A stretch of DNA of 64,000 bases from Rhabditoides inermis (Eukaryota; Nematoda; Chromadorea; Rhabditida; Rhabditidae), in NCBI GenBank assembly GCA_963966185.1, contig CAWZYM010000110.1, positions 1 through 64,000 of the forward strand. Reading direction: 5' to 3'. A program made the position numbers and the translations under genes. The notes below the pieces were generated by a model, which saw only the letters and a program-made list of their open reading frames with translations, was not told the origin of the DNA and did no database searches. This document shows, piece by piece, positions 37,801 to 49,027 of this stretch (the stretch's first letter is position 1; the number at the start of each line of letters is the position of its first letter).

Positions 37801-40018
37801 TGGTGAAGCGTATTGCTGATAGTGTGGTAGCAGATGTTGGGTTGTTCCGGAAAAGCGATTGAAGTGCATGTCTTGGTCGGGTAGATTAGGATTTAGTGAA
37901 ACGTACAGTGTGTGTGTGTGTGTCACGAGTATTAGTTAGTGTTATCCTATATCAGTGTGAGAAAAATTGTTGGCGCACCTTTACTCCACTGCGATACGTT
38001 GGTTGGAATATCCATCCAAACTATCCAAACTCCAACCAAAACTATCCGTAACAAGTTTTCGAGATAACTACAACAAACTGAATGTAAGTTTCCAACCAAC
38101 GTATTGCAGTGGAATGAAGGTGCGCCAACAATTTTTTCTCACACTGATATAGGATAACACTAATTAATACTCGTGACACACACTGTACGTTTCACTGAAT
38201 CCTAATCTACCCGACCAAGACATGCACTTGAATCACTTTCCCGAGAGAGAGAGAGACCGTGTGGTGTTATATCTGTTCAGTATAGCGTTTCTCTCCTTGT
38301 TAGCTCCACTGCACCATTTCGATCATGTGAGTAGAGTGTCGTTGCAGGACCCGTGCTCTTCTGCGTGGTGTGTGTCGATCCAGTTGGTGAACGGAGTGAA
38401 GGACGGGCCGACTGCGTGCCGCCGATTCCAGCTAGGCGTCAACATTGACGCCAACGTCACCTGCTGCTTGATACTCGTGAGTCGATCATCTTGGTGATGC
38501 ATGCATGTGCATGCATGTGGATTTTCATCCTGATGTGATTACTTTTACTTCTCGAGGTGAATGACTAGCCTTGACGCTTGCCGTTTTCAGTTGACGTTCC
38601 GGGCGCGCGTGGTGCCGGGCGGGCGGGAGCGCGCATCCGACAAGTACCACCTGCGGCTCATGTACCACTTCCAGACGTGAGCGGGGTTGTCGAGTACAGA
38701 GTTATTGACACTCGTCGTTCGCGTGACAGATTAGCTGATTGGTATTGAGGTGAAACTCGGACAAGTTCCTTGAAACTCGGACATTTATTGATATTGAAGC
38801 ACCTTTAGACACTCATTCATTGTGTGGTAGTTTGCATTTGTAGTTAAGTTGTTGGTGTGAAACGTATTGGGTATGGAGTGGAGAGCATTTGTTGGGTGAG
38901 TACACATGTGTAACGTGTAGCCACCATTTCCAGCTCTTTTCGAGACATGAGACATGAGTCCGATTATCATGTACGGAATGTTCAAACTTGACTTGATTGC
39001 ACCGATTATCGTATGCTTGACGTTATTCGATTAGGTGTTGAGGTGAGACGTATTAGATGTGGAGTGGAGGCTTTGTTATGCGAGTAAGAGATGCTGATGT
39101 GTGGTAGGGAGACAATGTTATGCTATTTCCATCTATTGAATGATATTTTACATTTGTAATTGAGTGCTGATGTGAAACATATAAGAAATTGTTGTATGAG
39201 TGAGAGTCGTTTCAGTAAGTGCCGATGAGAAACTCGTTGCCATTTTGCAGTGACCAGGTGCAGACGCGCACAGTAGGTGCAAGATGTGAAACTTGCGCGG
39301 GCTGATGATGCTGATACGATGCTTATGTGTCCCATTGCAGCAACCAGGTGCAGACGCGCACCCCTCCGGGCGGGGGCGGGGAGGAGGAGCAGGCGGTTCA
39401 GCTCATACTCCAACACAGCAACCAGCAGGCGGCGGCGGCAGGGGGAGAGTGCCCACTGTGGCCGGCGGTCAGGGCAGTGCTCGACAGGTGGGTGCTCGGT
39501 CGTTTCAACTCTGATTCTGAATCTAATGGCAGACATGGCAAGTTGGTAGCGGTCAGTTTCTTCAAACTACTTCGCATTGCCTTCAAACTACTCCCGATAT
39601 GCCTTGCGATTTGCCCTCGGATTATTTCAAATGACTTCGAATTACTTTGAATTGCTTCTGATATATGTAAGAGACTGACCGCACCTTGATGTCTTTGTTA
39701 GTACTGACATGCGGACATATTGATATCATGAACTGACAAGAACAAGTGAATGTTTGCTGGCTGATTCCTAAATGTGCCCCATTCAGGTTCTCATCGGGAA
39801 GCACTGCGATGCCTCCGTCAGTAGGCATGCCGGGTTCGGTGGGAGGAGGCATGCCAGGCAGTGTGGGCGGAGCGATGCCAGGCTCTGTTGGTCCCGTTGG
39901 CAGCGTGCCGCCGATCGGCTCTGTGGGTCCGGTGTCGGTGGGACCAGTGGGCAGTGTTGGTCCGGTGGGCTCGGTGCACAACCCTGGCTCCATGCAGATG
40001 CCCGGTGGACAGCAGTGA
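22968..40018 (+). CDS. mdt-14: Mediator complex subunit 14 (RGR-1)
   Basis: 1,519 residues in 41 exons, all phases closing: 22968-23317, 23392-23524, 23658-23778, 23867-23955, 24116-24226, 24361-24450, 24532-24639, 24991-25091, 25162-25269, 25320-25383, 25457-25509, 25756-25833, 26012-26111, 26184-26247, 26324-26411, 26653-26746, 26942-27004, 27276-27374, 27555-27668, 28414-28547, 28718-28822, 29205-29367, 30996-31069, 31256-31355, 33573-33670, 33820-33962, 34082-34173, 34408-34458, 34540-34626, 34684-34754, 34863-34989, 35225-35411, 35566-35645, 35800-35889, 36830-36995, 37155-37210, 37466-37579, 38348-38476, 38591-38676, 39341-39487, 39787-40018. After a poly-Gln N-terminus comes the conserved Mediator core [18 protein letters not shown] with [18 protein letters not shown], diagnostic of MED14. 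It is the backbone joining Mediator head, middle and tail. The C-terminus ends in [12 protein letters not shown] repeats. Its long introns carry microsatellites and foldback elements. Confidence 0.95.
23054..23097 (+). repeat. CAA/CAG repeat encoding MED14 poly-Gln
   Basis: A run of CAA codons (about 14 Gln) in exon 1 of MED14, bounded by Met and further Gln. Coding microsatellite, likely length-variable. Confidence 0.9.
27819..28376. mobile_element. Foldback (MITE-like) element in a MED14 intron
   Basis: Left arm (27819 to about 27970) and right arm (about 28235 to 28376) are inverted copies: ACTCAAATCTAGGG on the left against CCCTAGGATTTGAGT on the right, continuing with CAGAAACA and GTATCTGAG blocks. 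About 260 bp of unrelated centre. No transposase. A target duplication was not identified with confidence. Confidence 0.7.
29475..29765. repeat. Minisatellite, 94-bp unit, about 3 copies
   Basis: Units start with GACGGGGTGGGTGGCAAA near 29475, 29569 and 29663, with a partial fourth near 29757. Copies are almost identical. Located just downstream of the exon ending at 29367, in a 1.6-kb MED14 intron. Confidence 0.9.
30035..30785. mobile_element. Candidate MITE with short terminal inverted repeats
   Basis: TTTTGGCGGTAGGC near 30053 is inverted as GCCTACCGCCAAAA near 30757, and TTATAG / CTATAA flank them at both ends. About 750 bp, AT-rich centre, no ORF of note. The intron is MED14 29368-30995. 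Confidence 0.45.
31918..31987 (+). repeat. tRNA-like Pol III element in the left palindrome arm
   Basis: A-box-like CCTAGTGGTTAGC and a perfect B box GGTTCGATCCC (31969-31979), followed by T-runs at 31988 onward that could terminate Pol III. The acceptor ends do not pair, so this is not a normal tRNA. The mirror copy is at 33183-33253 on the minus strand. Confidence 0.55.
33183..33253 (-). repeat. tRNA-like Pol III element in the right palindrome arm
   Basis: Inverted copy of the element at 31918-31987, with the same A and B boxes on the minus strand. Confidence 0.55.
37851..38247. mobile_element. 400-bp foldback element in a MED14 intron
   Basis: Arms 37851 to about 38007 and about 38088 to 38247 are inverted copies: GAAGTGCATGTCTTGGTCGG on the left pairs with the right-hand CCGACCAAGACATGCACTTG. 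A (TG)n expansion in the left arm and a short centre of about 80 bp. No ORF. Confidence 0.85.
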
Positions 40019-41443
40019 GTCCCGGAAGGGATTTGTCTTGAGCCCTCTACTCTTTCTCTCGTCTCTTGCCCTGCACTCTCTCGCATTCTAGACTCATTTC
40101 GCATGCAATTTTCGACATTTCTCCCGATAGTCTCATGTAAACTTCTCATATTCGCGAATCTAACGTTCTTACGGTATGTGTGTTGTGAGTGAGAGTGTTT
40201 GTTTTGGTTACGCGCTGTTGTTTTAGAGTGTTAGTTTTGCATTTTGGTGTATGTGATTGTCCATTGTCTTCTTGCATAGAATGTATAAATTATTCAATTT
40301 GTCAGTGTATAATTTATGGCGGAGTGATTATGTGAATGGGTTGGAGGCCCAGGAAACGCTATCTGGAGTGGGGGAATGATTCATGCTTGATATTCGCATC
40401 CGTGGCAGGCGAGTGGGGAGAGAGCAGAGAGAGGGAGAGAGAGTGAGGGCAATTACTGGTGTAGAGAGCGGTGCATTACTGGCGAGTAGAGGTGAGAGTA
40501 GAGGGTGCGCTCGCCCTGGGGCGGTCTCACTCTCCCTTCTCTCTCTCTCACTGTGCATACATGTATTGATCGCGGCCTGAGGGAGGGGGAGGAGGGAAAG
40601 AGAGGGAGAGCCTTTTGCGGTGCGCGCACGTAGTCGCGTGAGAAGATGGTCTTGTTGTCCGGGTTGTGTTTTGTGTCCGTGTGAGTATCGATCAGCGATG
40701 CTTATCAGCGGTGTCCGTCCACGCGCGCGCGTATGCGTATCGACCGGCCCCATCTACTCGTGGCTCGCGGCGATCCAGTTATGTGTGCGGCTATCTTTGT
40801 CCGGCATTGATTTGCTGTCAATCCACGGTGGCAGTGTGTGTCTGTTTTGTTACGCGATCCGTGGCGTGTTTGGAGAGTGTTGTCGGTCCGCGGTCAGTGT
40901 TTGGATTGGCGAATTGGGATGGATTGATTGCGGGTGAGAGAGAGAGGTAGACAGTGATTGCACCTGCCGCCTTTGGAGTGACCGCGTGCGTTTTGTTATT
41001 GTATAGGTTGTTACTTTGTGGTAGTGAGAGTGAGTGAGTGAGTGAGAGAGAGAGAGAGACGTTCGTTGTCACGGTTCTCGAGTGTTGTGAAATGGGCGCG
41101 CGCACACCGTTCCGATTTGTGGGTCGATTGGATTTTGCGATGATTTTTGAATGAGTCAGGTCAGTGTGTGCGTGAAAAAGTCGCCATGACACGCGTCGCC
41201 GTCACCACTTCACCACTGCTGCTGCTGCATGTTTGTGGCGTTTATGAATTGAATGAATTGAAGCGGCGGCTCCTGCGTGGCGCGATTGATTGAGTCAGAG
41301 TGTGTGTAAGCGTATTCGTGGATTTGTTGTCGCGCATTTGTGTGGAACGAGATCATTGTTCTTGATCTTGAGTTGTCTTGTTCATTTCTCATTTCCCCTC
41401 ATCATTTCTCACTCTCTCCCTCTCCCGTGTGGTCTAGCCGACC
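40019..41443. other. Intergenic between MED14 and flower
   Basis: 1.4 kb containing the MED14 3' flank and the flower upstream region, GT-rich with CG-rich patches. An acceptor-like TAG at about 41437 lies just before the flower ATG. No additional gene seen. Confidence 0.6.
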
Positions 41444-42026
41444 ATGCAGTCTGCGCCCCTCTATCCCGCCGGATTCGAATCCAATTCCAACAGTCCTCCG
41501 CGCAAGTTTCAAGCTCTGCCGTGCGTGTTTGTTCGATTGTCTGATTGTCGGATTGTCTGATTGTCTGATTGTGTGATTGTCTGATTGTGTGATTGTCAGG
41601 ATGGGCGCGGCGGCTTCGGGTGTGCAGACGCAGATGCAGGCGGAACATGATCCCAACGCCAACTTTCCCTGGTAAGCATGTTTCTACCCACCTTTGGTGT
41701 TATTGTAGAGTTGTGTGTTGTTATTTGTTCATTGGGGGGGGACATCTTCTAACGTTTGGTATACATGAATTGTGCATTATTCGTGAATGTTAGTTAATCT
41801 GTGATTTAAAGTTCAGGCATACGCGACATTACTGTTTACAAAACAAAATTCGATTATTTATCGGCGGTGAAACGTATATCGTATGTCTGTTTGGTAAACT
41901 TATTTGTAGTATCTACTGAACATTGGGAAAAAGAGTTAATTATCTGATAACAGAACAGAAACATGGAATACACTTTCTTGTTAGTTTTAAAGTTTGAATT
42001 ACGGCTTCTTCGAAAGAGAGAGAGAG

Positions 42027-42057
<31 letters not shown>

Positions 42058-42224
42058 GAGAGATTACCTGTTCCGTCTTTCAGGTGGGTCCGCTTCCTGG
42101 CCAAGGGTCTGGGCATCGTGGGTGGCTTCATCGCCATCTTCTTCGGAGTGCTCGGACTCATCTCCTTCTCCCCAACATGCATCATCGCCATGCTACTACA
42201 GCTGTGAGTCGGGGGAGGCTCTCA

Positions 42225-42259
<35 letters not shown>

Positions 42260-42798
42260 TTCATTTGTCCTGTGTATTGGGGGGATAGGGGGGGGTCCTG
42301 CCTGTTATATGAGTGTTACCATTTCAGTGTGTCGGGCTTCCTGACCATCTGTCTGGAGGCGCCCTTCTGCTGTATGTTTGTCGACTTTATCGAGAAGCTC
42401 GCCAAGTTCAGCGAGACCCGCAGCTACTGGCACAAGGCCGCGCTTTACGGAGGGTGCGTCTTTTTTTCTTCTTTTTTGCTTCATTCGATGTTTGATGCTG
42501 TAGTTTTTGTTATCGAATGATTCCCAGAGGTTTTGCGAGTTTTTCTTCGAAATTGTGTGGAATATGTTCCACATTTAAATTGTTTTGGTTTGCGACTAGG
42601 TGTAACCAATCACAACTGTTTTCTCAGAACTATGCAAATGCAAACGAAATTTTACGTGATTTTTACATGACGGTTGTGTTTTCACTATTAGTAGTGGACA
42701 GACAGAAGAAGATGTGACATGGAGTGGATGGAGTAAATGTAGCCTGTCTGCAGGATAATGGGCCGAAACAGGAATTCTGTTTCTCATTTCTTTGTGAA

Positions 42799-42864
<66 letters not shown>

Positions 42865-43186
42865 TCTGCTTTGTCATTGCTCATTGTGTTGCAGGATGGG
42901 CCTGCTGCCTATCCTGATCTGCATCGAGCTCAACTCGATCCTCGGCAGTGGAATGATCTTCGCCTGCGGGGTCGTCTACGGGTTCATGGCACTCGGAAAG
43001 AAGGTACGGGAGGAGAGAGAGAGAGATGGAGAGAGGGAAATGGAGAGGGAGGGGGAGATGGAGAGAGAGAGAGAGGGGGGGGGGAGAAAAATGATAGTTT
43101 GTCACTTTCAGGCCGACCGCAACACGATGATGGCCGCTTCGGACCCGGCGTGGAGCCCGCAGGTCAACCAGCCCTCCATGTCCTAG
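41444..43186 (+). CDS. fwe: Flower / CACFD1 family membrane protein
   Basis: Six exons: 41444-41520, 41600-41671, 42084-42203, 42328-42453, 42895-43003, 43112-43186; 192 residues. Four hydrophobic segments: GIVGGFIAIFFGVLGLI, CIIAMLLQLVSGFLTICL, MGLLPILICIELNSIL and IFACGVVYGFMAL. The family signature EAPFCCMFVDFIEKLA followed by SYWHKAALYGGMG matches Flower/CACFD1 (EAPFCC...). Flower proteins sit on synaptic and endocytic vesicles and the plasma membrane; in flies they link exocytosis to endocytosis and mark cell fitness. The cytosolic N-terminus is 40 residues. Intron 1 consists almost wholly of TGATTGTC repeats. The symbol is the Drosophila name. Confidence 0.92.
41526..41599 (+). repeat. 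TGATTGTC octamer repeat making up flower intron 1
   Basis: About eight tandem copies of TGATTGTC/TGATTGTG fill the 79-nt first intron, and the last copy plus AG forms the acceptor GATTGTCAG. Confidence 0.9.
42014..43085. repeat. Intronic (GA)n/(CT)n tracts in flower
   Basis: Tracts at about 42014-42063, 42228-42255, 42802-42867 and 43014-43085, one in each of introns 2 to 5, each near a splice site. Confidence 0.95.
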
Positions 43187-43724
43187 ACTGACCACGCCCC
43201 CACTGGCCCCGCCCCCACTGACCCCGCCTCCCTCTCTCGCGCACACCGGTAGATAGGGAGACGATTGTTGTCCACACTTGCATTCTGCTTTACCCCCTTC
43301 TCTCCCCCCCCCCCGTCGTCGAGCATTCAGATTCCAAATTGACCATTTGCATTTGAGCGACGTGAGCCATATAGTGTAGTGGTAGTGTTGTGTTCTGGTT
43401 TGATGTGAGAGTCTCTCCCTTTCACTTGCTCTCTCCCTCTCTTTCCAATCAACCCCTGTCCTATTCCTATCTTTATTTATTCCAGTTCTTTGGTGATTTC
43501 GAGTGAGCGTTGTGTGTGTATGCATGTTTTCAGAGAGTGAGACAAGTTGCTCGAGAGGAGTTTATACGAATGAAAATGTATTTATTGTTTATTGGTTTTT
43601 GGAAATGGGGTTGAGAGAAAGATTGTCGACGGCATCACAAACGAAAACAATATGGTGAGATTTTGGTTTAATCACCCATGAATTGCCATCAGCTAACACG
43701 TAAATCAAGGAAAGACAGCACCAT
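43187..43724. other. Convergent 3' flank of flower and the FkbM gene
   Basis: 538 bp between two convergent stop codons, opening with repeated CCACGCCCCCACTGGCCCCG-type C-rich sequence. It would hold both 3' UTRs. No gene. Confidence 0.6.
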
Positions 43725-45220
43725 TCACTGCTCGCACCAGCTCTTCAGATACCGTCGAACACATTCTCCACTCTTCCAATTAAACAGGAATAGCCTTTGG
43801 TGGCTGATCGGACGAGAAACGAGAAGAGGAAGGAAGGAGGACGAGGGAGAGAGGAGAGACGAGACGACCTGAACATGATTGCTCCGCCCACCCTGACCAC
43901 GCCCTCCCCCTCACCCGCTGGTAGTCGCTGGCCGTCACGTTGTAGTCGGCAAACGGACCGTGGATTTCCACGTTTACCTGAATTGTGTGAAATCGATCGA
44001 TTTATTGATTGATACCTGACAGACAGTCCGGAACTGCTGGAAGTCGTTGGAGAGAAGCTGCGGGAGAACAGAGTATTCGGCGCCCTATACTCAATCAGAG
44101 AGCCTATCATTATCAATAATCACATTGATTCGATGATCCAAAATAGAAAGAGAAATGCGCACCTCAATGTCTATGAGGAAGAAGTCGATGATGGTCGCCT
44201 CTATTCTCGCCAGCAGTTGTCGAAGGGACACGACTGAGACGTCCCTCCATAGGTACTCACTGCCAACTAGGACCGAGGCGTTCAGACGACCCGCAACCCG
44301 CCCGAGACCGACCTGCGAGAGGAGTCTCTCTCTCTCTCGCTCTCTCTCTTTCTCTCTATCTTTCTCTCTCGCTCTCTCTCTCTCTCTCTCTCCCCTCTCT
44401 CTCCCCTCTCTCTCCCCTCACCTCATAGTACGTGCCCATCGCTTCGAACACCTTCCCATTCTCAGGCATTGGATCTGCCCCGTAGAAGGTGACGTTCGAC
44501 AGCATAGTGTTCATCTTGCGCTAAACAAAAATCGGGAAAACTGAAACCTTAACCATCCTCAACACCTAGCACCTTAACGTCGACTTAACCTCGACTAAAC
44601 CCTTACTGACCTCGACAGCGATATCGCCTCCGATGCCGGCGGTGAGGCTGACGAGGCTGGTGGGTGAAGAGGGACGAATCAGGGTCTTCATGTCGTCCTG
44701 AACACAATATACAATATACATTATCTTTAAAAAGTACTTCCAAGTAAAAGTAGTGGGTTTGTACTGTTGTCTCATTTGAGCAAAAGAATTGAAATGATTA
44801 CAAATACTACACAAACAAACATGGCGAGTAATAAAGACGGATTTCGTATATGAAAATGATTGGCTCTTATGATTGCTCACCTTGTTCCTCAGGTTCACTG
44901 CGTGAAAGAGTGACAGGAGGTAGTCGGTGCCGCACTTGACTGACTCGTCGTGGATTTCCATCCACAGATTGCTGGAAAGAAATCATATATGAAACTTTGT
45001 AACTTTGTTCTATTTTGCGGAGACGTGACGGTGTCAATGTCAGAACTGAAGAATTGTCCTGCGCGCTTTTCAGAAATCTAAATTGTAAATGTTCACAAAG
45101 CTCTCACTTGGATGCGGGCAGTGTATCGAGTAGACACTTCTTTAGAGCGATGAACAGATCGAAGGCCTTCGGACACTGGCTGTAGTCCGCGGCACGGATG
45201 CTCTCGAGATCCATCTGACA

Positions 45221-45271
<51 letters not shown>

Positions 45272-45504
45272 TACCTTTGCCTTCAGAAACGACGTCAATT
45301 CATTATTTTTGACATTCGGTTTCGGTGTGCTTCTATTGATGGAAACATGTTCGACAAAGAGAACGATCTGTGATTCACTTATTAACACAAATAACATAAT
45401 AACAACTTCATAATTCTCACCAACACCACAGCAGACAGAGTGGAGCTGACTGCAGTGAGCACCTTCCAGCCGTCTCTTCTTCGAGGAAGCGAAGAGAGTT
45501 TCAT
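43725..45504 (-). CDS. FkbM-domain methyltransferase-like type II membrane protein
   Basis: Ten exons on the minus strand: 45504-45421, 45367-45275, 45214-45108, 44971-44881, 44697-44611, 44520-44422, 44312-44163, 44084-44016, 43977-43915, 43868-43725; 328 residues, all phases closing. Short basic N-terminus then one hydrophobic segment (VLTAVSSTLSAVVLVR-like), so a signal anchor with a luminal C-terminal domain is likely. The FkbM/Methyltransf_21 core is clear: SLTAGIGGDIAVE (SAM-binding loop position), FYGADPMPENGKVFEAMG, DFFLIDIEGAEYSVLPQLL and VNVEIHGP, ending in LFLFNWKSGECVRRYL. This architecture is a large nematode-specific family; the substrate is unknown. Introns carry (CT)n tracts at 44323-44417 and 45226-45269. 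Confidence 0.82.
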
Positions 45505-46439
45505 TGGAAATGAAAATGAACAACCAAAACAGCTGATCACATATAATGCATGGTTATCTTTTCTCGTTCTCGTTCCCTTTCTCTCGGCTGGAAAACGGGT
45601 CAAGTATCGTCCAGGCAGTTTCAATTCACTTTCACTGACAAAATATGCTGGATGCTGTAATAATAAGAGTGTTTATTAAATGCACAGTGGCGACTTATTT
45701 CTGCAACTAGCTTACTTGAACGCGTATTACTACTCTTGAAAAAACATTTGCCGAAGACAGGACCCGAACCGGCGAGGTCAGCGCCATAACGGCGCACACA
45801 CGCATTGAGCCACCCAGTAAGCGAACGGTCTTCTTTAATCTGGGATTATGTCTCTTCTCGTCATTTCGCAGTATTGAATAGTTCAATGGAATGGAAGTCG
45901 TGGTGGGACCAATTTTGAGTTTGAAATAAAATGTGGCAACAGCGAGTTGCAACATTTGAAAGCAACGGATAATCGTTGTTCTTTCTCACAAATCGATTAA
46001 GGTTAATATGATTCTTTCAAACATTCCGAGTCAAAAATAAGTCGCCAGTGTACTTTTAAACTACAACGGAATTAGTTTTGACAATCAACAGCTAATTTAT
46101 TGATTTGTTGATTTTACATAGCACATATTATTTTGTAGCGTGAGTCATTGTCTGGTTCTTACAAGTACACATCCGAATCGAAATCATTTCCGAATAGCGA
46201 AATCGAGTAAGAACGATGTAATTAGAACGATGAAGTTAGAACGATGGAAATGTATATCAGACATTAATATCATTTCGCTTTATAAAGGATAGTTCGGGAA
46301 CAGTGTATCCCTCCTCTCTTTTCTGCCTTCTTTTTCTCCCTTCGACAAATCCTCTTTCAACAATCTATGTCACCGCTATTATTTGGGTTGTATTTATTTT
46401 TCGTATCATTTCACTCCGTCTCTACCGTCACTTGCTATA
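45505..46439. other. Divergent intergenic region with a tRNA-like element
   Basis: 935 bp between the FkbM gene (-) and the ET-module gene (+). Apart from the tRNA-like element at 45750-45822, the sequence is AT-rich and featureless. Confidence 0.6.
45750..45822 (-). repeat. tRNA-like (A/B box) element
   Basis: Minus strand: A-box-like GTGGCTCAATGCG and B box GGTTCGGGTCC (45760-45770), then a T6 run at about 45738-45746. Acceptor ends do not pair. Probably a tRNA pseudogene or SINE head. Confidence 0.45.
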
Positions 46440-48080
46440 ATGAGCAACATGTTTCCTTATTTATTATGTATGTTTCCTTATTTATTATTAACAAAAACTA
46501 AAAGATTAAGCTTACCAAATGAAAGCTTTCCCAAACCGGTGGAAACTTGTACCGGCGACTACTGCAAACTAATATTCGACAACTACGGCACTAGGAAAAG
46601 AACATTGATGGTGTATCGAATGCCAAAAAATGTGTATTAATTATTCAAACGTTTAGCGATGTGAGAATGGTTCCATGGAAGAACCGGAGAAGAATGTGAT
46701 TTTCCCCAATAACATTTATTGCGAAAGGTATCCCACCAATGAGTTGTTCTTCGAATGTGTTTGCGAGTAAGTGGAAAAGTTCATTCGAGATTGTCGTGAA
46801 TTCTAGGACGGATAGATGTAACAGCTGGATGGACAAAAAGAGAGCTGTCAGGATGCCCGCCGTAAGTGAACTGTCGTGTTCAAATGTCCGTGTTCATGTT
46901 CAGGTGGCTTGTACAAAGAGCATAAGCAGCAGTCCTTCACTGTCAATCGATACCGACGAATCAACCTGTTCCTCTCCCATCTGCTACAGTGATGTGTATG
47001 CACTCAACGGCGTGAGTCCAATTATCAATATCTATGATCCTTATTATAATCTACAAATTATTGTCAATCCATTTCTGTGTTAGGTGTGGTGTTGTGGTGT
47101 CATAATTATTTATCAATAACTAGTTTAGAGTGTGGTGTCCAATCGCAGCTGTTCCATCGACAATAAGGAGTGCATGCTACAGCTGAACTCGTGCTATCAA
47201 GTAGGAATTTTATATTAAAAGATCATTAATTTAATATTGAACACATTACATTATTCATTTCATTTCAGTGGTCGCTAGGTCCGGGGTACGAAAGAACAGT
47301 GTGCGGGTGCGACACGGTTAGTTTTGTCAAATTATATATCAATTTTTGCTAGTAACAAGTTTTGAAACCTTTTCAGGAGCACTGCAATGCAGTGAACGAG
47401 TTCCCAGTGACGCAAGGATCCACCGAATGTCACTACGGGGGCATGGGTGGAGAGGGGGTGAGTAAACAAAAAGAGCCGACAGGGAAACAAAAGACGGGTC
47501 AGAGTAGATTCTTACCCCTCATTTTACCCCATCGAGTTCGAATGCCCAAAAGTAAGATTGCGCTCTAAGAAGGACTGGGAAATGAATTGAACTGTGCTAA
47601 AAACTCATTCTGAGAGATTGGAATGGTCTGAGGGGTCAGAATCCATTCTGACCGGTACTAAAAATAAACGCATTCAGGTTTGCCGCGGTGAGTTCTGTGT
47701 GATTCGGAAGACGTTGAACAGCAGCCACGGAGGAGTGGGCTACGTCTCCTATCGAGACCCTGAGCCAGTCTTCGAATCACCCTACAGAGGATGCGTCAGC
47801 GTCAACGAAGTCGTCATATTCATTACGGTAACTGCAACGTTTTCCGTGATAGTATTTTTAGTACTCTAACACACTTATCTATCAAATAAAATTAAATATT
47901 TGCTATCTTTCCTTTCAGCCAGGAGTGGTTGACCTGTACTCGACTGTGTTCATCTTCTGCAATGAGCCATTCTGCAACGAAGACGAGTCGACTGCCCTCG
48001 CTTCGATCGAAAAGTACAACGACGCCTTTAATCATCACACGTTTTCCGTGTTATTGGCACTCGTTTTTGTGATGTTTTAA
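46440..48080 (+). CDS. ET-module cysteine-rich extracellular protein, probably GPI-anchored
   Basis: Nine exons: 46440-46610, 46657-46766, 46807-46861, 46904-47011, 47129-47200, 47269-47316, 47377-47457, 47678-47827, 47919-48080; 318 residues. Short hydrophobic leader, then repeated Cys modules with the C-x-G-x-Y/F-C pattern (CTGDYC, CRGEFC) and closing CVCE, CGCD and CNEPFCNED clusters, as in nematode ET-module proteins. The C-terminus is hydrophobic (FSVLLALVFVMF) and directly precedes the stop, as for a GPI signal. Exons 2 to 9 are firm; the first exon and its leader are less certain because the 46-nt first intron is inferred. AATAAA immediately follows the stop (48081-48086). Function unknown; the family is thought to act outside the cell. 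Confidence 0.7.
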
Positions 48081-48086
48081 AATAAA
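48081..48086 (+). terminator. Polyadenylation signal AATAAA
   Basis: It starts at the base after the TAA stop of the ET-module gene, implying a very short 3' UTR. Confidence 0.6.
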
Positions 48087-49027
48087 CCTGTAGAATATGC
48101 TTTCTGAAGTCTGCCGATTGCTATAGGTCTATAGGTGATATTGTTGATTACTGTGTATCATTGAATATAAAGTACTGGGACTGGGAGAGAGAGAAAGAGA
48201 GAGAGAGAGAGAGATTGTATAATTATTCTTGCAAAATGTTGCAGCGACCACTGCCAATAAGTGAGAGAAACAGGGAGAGCGATAGTGTTAGTGTTTGATA
48301 AATACATAACGAGACCAGAAGCCGAGAAGACATAGTTATCTAACCTATAAGTGGGTCGCAAAACAGTTTTGTGTGGTTAAAAATAATAAAAAAAAACGGA
48401 AAGAGAAACAACACGAAGCTTTGAAATGTGAGAAGACTGTTCTTCTTAGAAACTGCTTCATTTTTTTTCTATTTCATCTCTAGTGCGAAGACGCGCTCGT
48501 ATACTGACGAATGTGTGCATACACACTCACTGACGCACGAGAAGTGCTGGCGCAGCTATAGTGTCCGCTGCGAACAGCTGATCGATAAAGGGAAACGGAC
48601 AACAACACGTGTGTATTCCGGGTGTTTTCGTCGTGTTTTCTTTTATCAGAAACAGTACAGTGGATTGATTAGCACGGATATAGATGTCGATCATATCATC
48701 GTCATAATCCTTATCCGGCGAGATCAATACTGGGTAACTAGGGGTCAGCTGGCAGCAGGGTTCGTGACCTCGCGGCGACTAATAACCCCCCCCCCCAATC
48801 TCCCGCACTGCGCGCTATATGCCTATATCACAACGTGACACGTTCTCTACCCGTTCCGTTCCGTTATATAAACATTTCATTTTCTATTACCACCTTCGTT
48901 TGTTTTGGTCAGTCTTGTAGAACACAGCTGAAAACATAATGCGTCTCTCCTCCCGTCAAAGCGCGACTTCAAAATACTCCCGATACGCCTATGGTTTCGA
49001 AGCCCACACCTGTACTGTTTGAGTGTC
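48087..49027. other. Intergenic upstream of the first F-box gene
   Basis: 940 bp with a short (GA)n tract (48185-48213). The last 45 bp (from 48983) are already inside segmental duplication copy 1. No gene seen. Confidence 0.55.
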
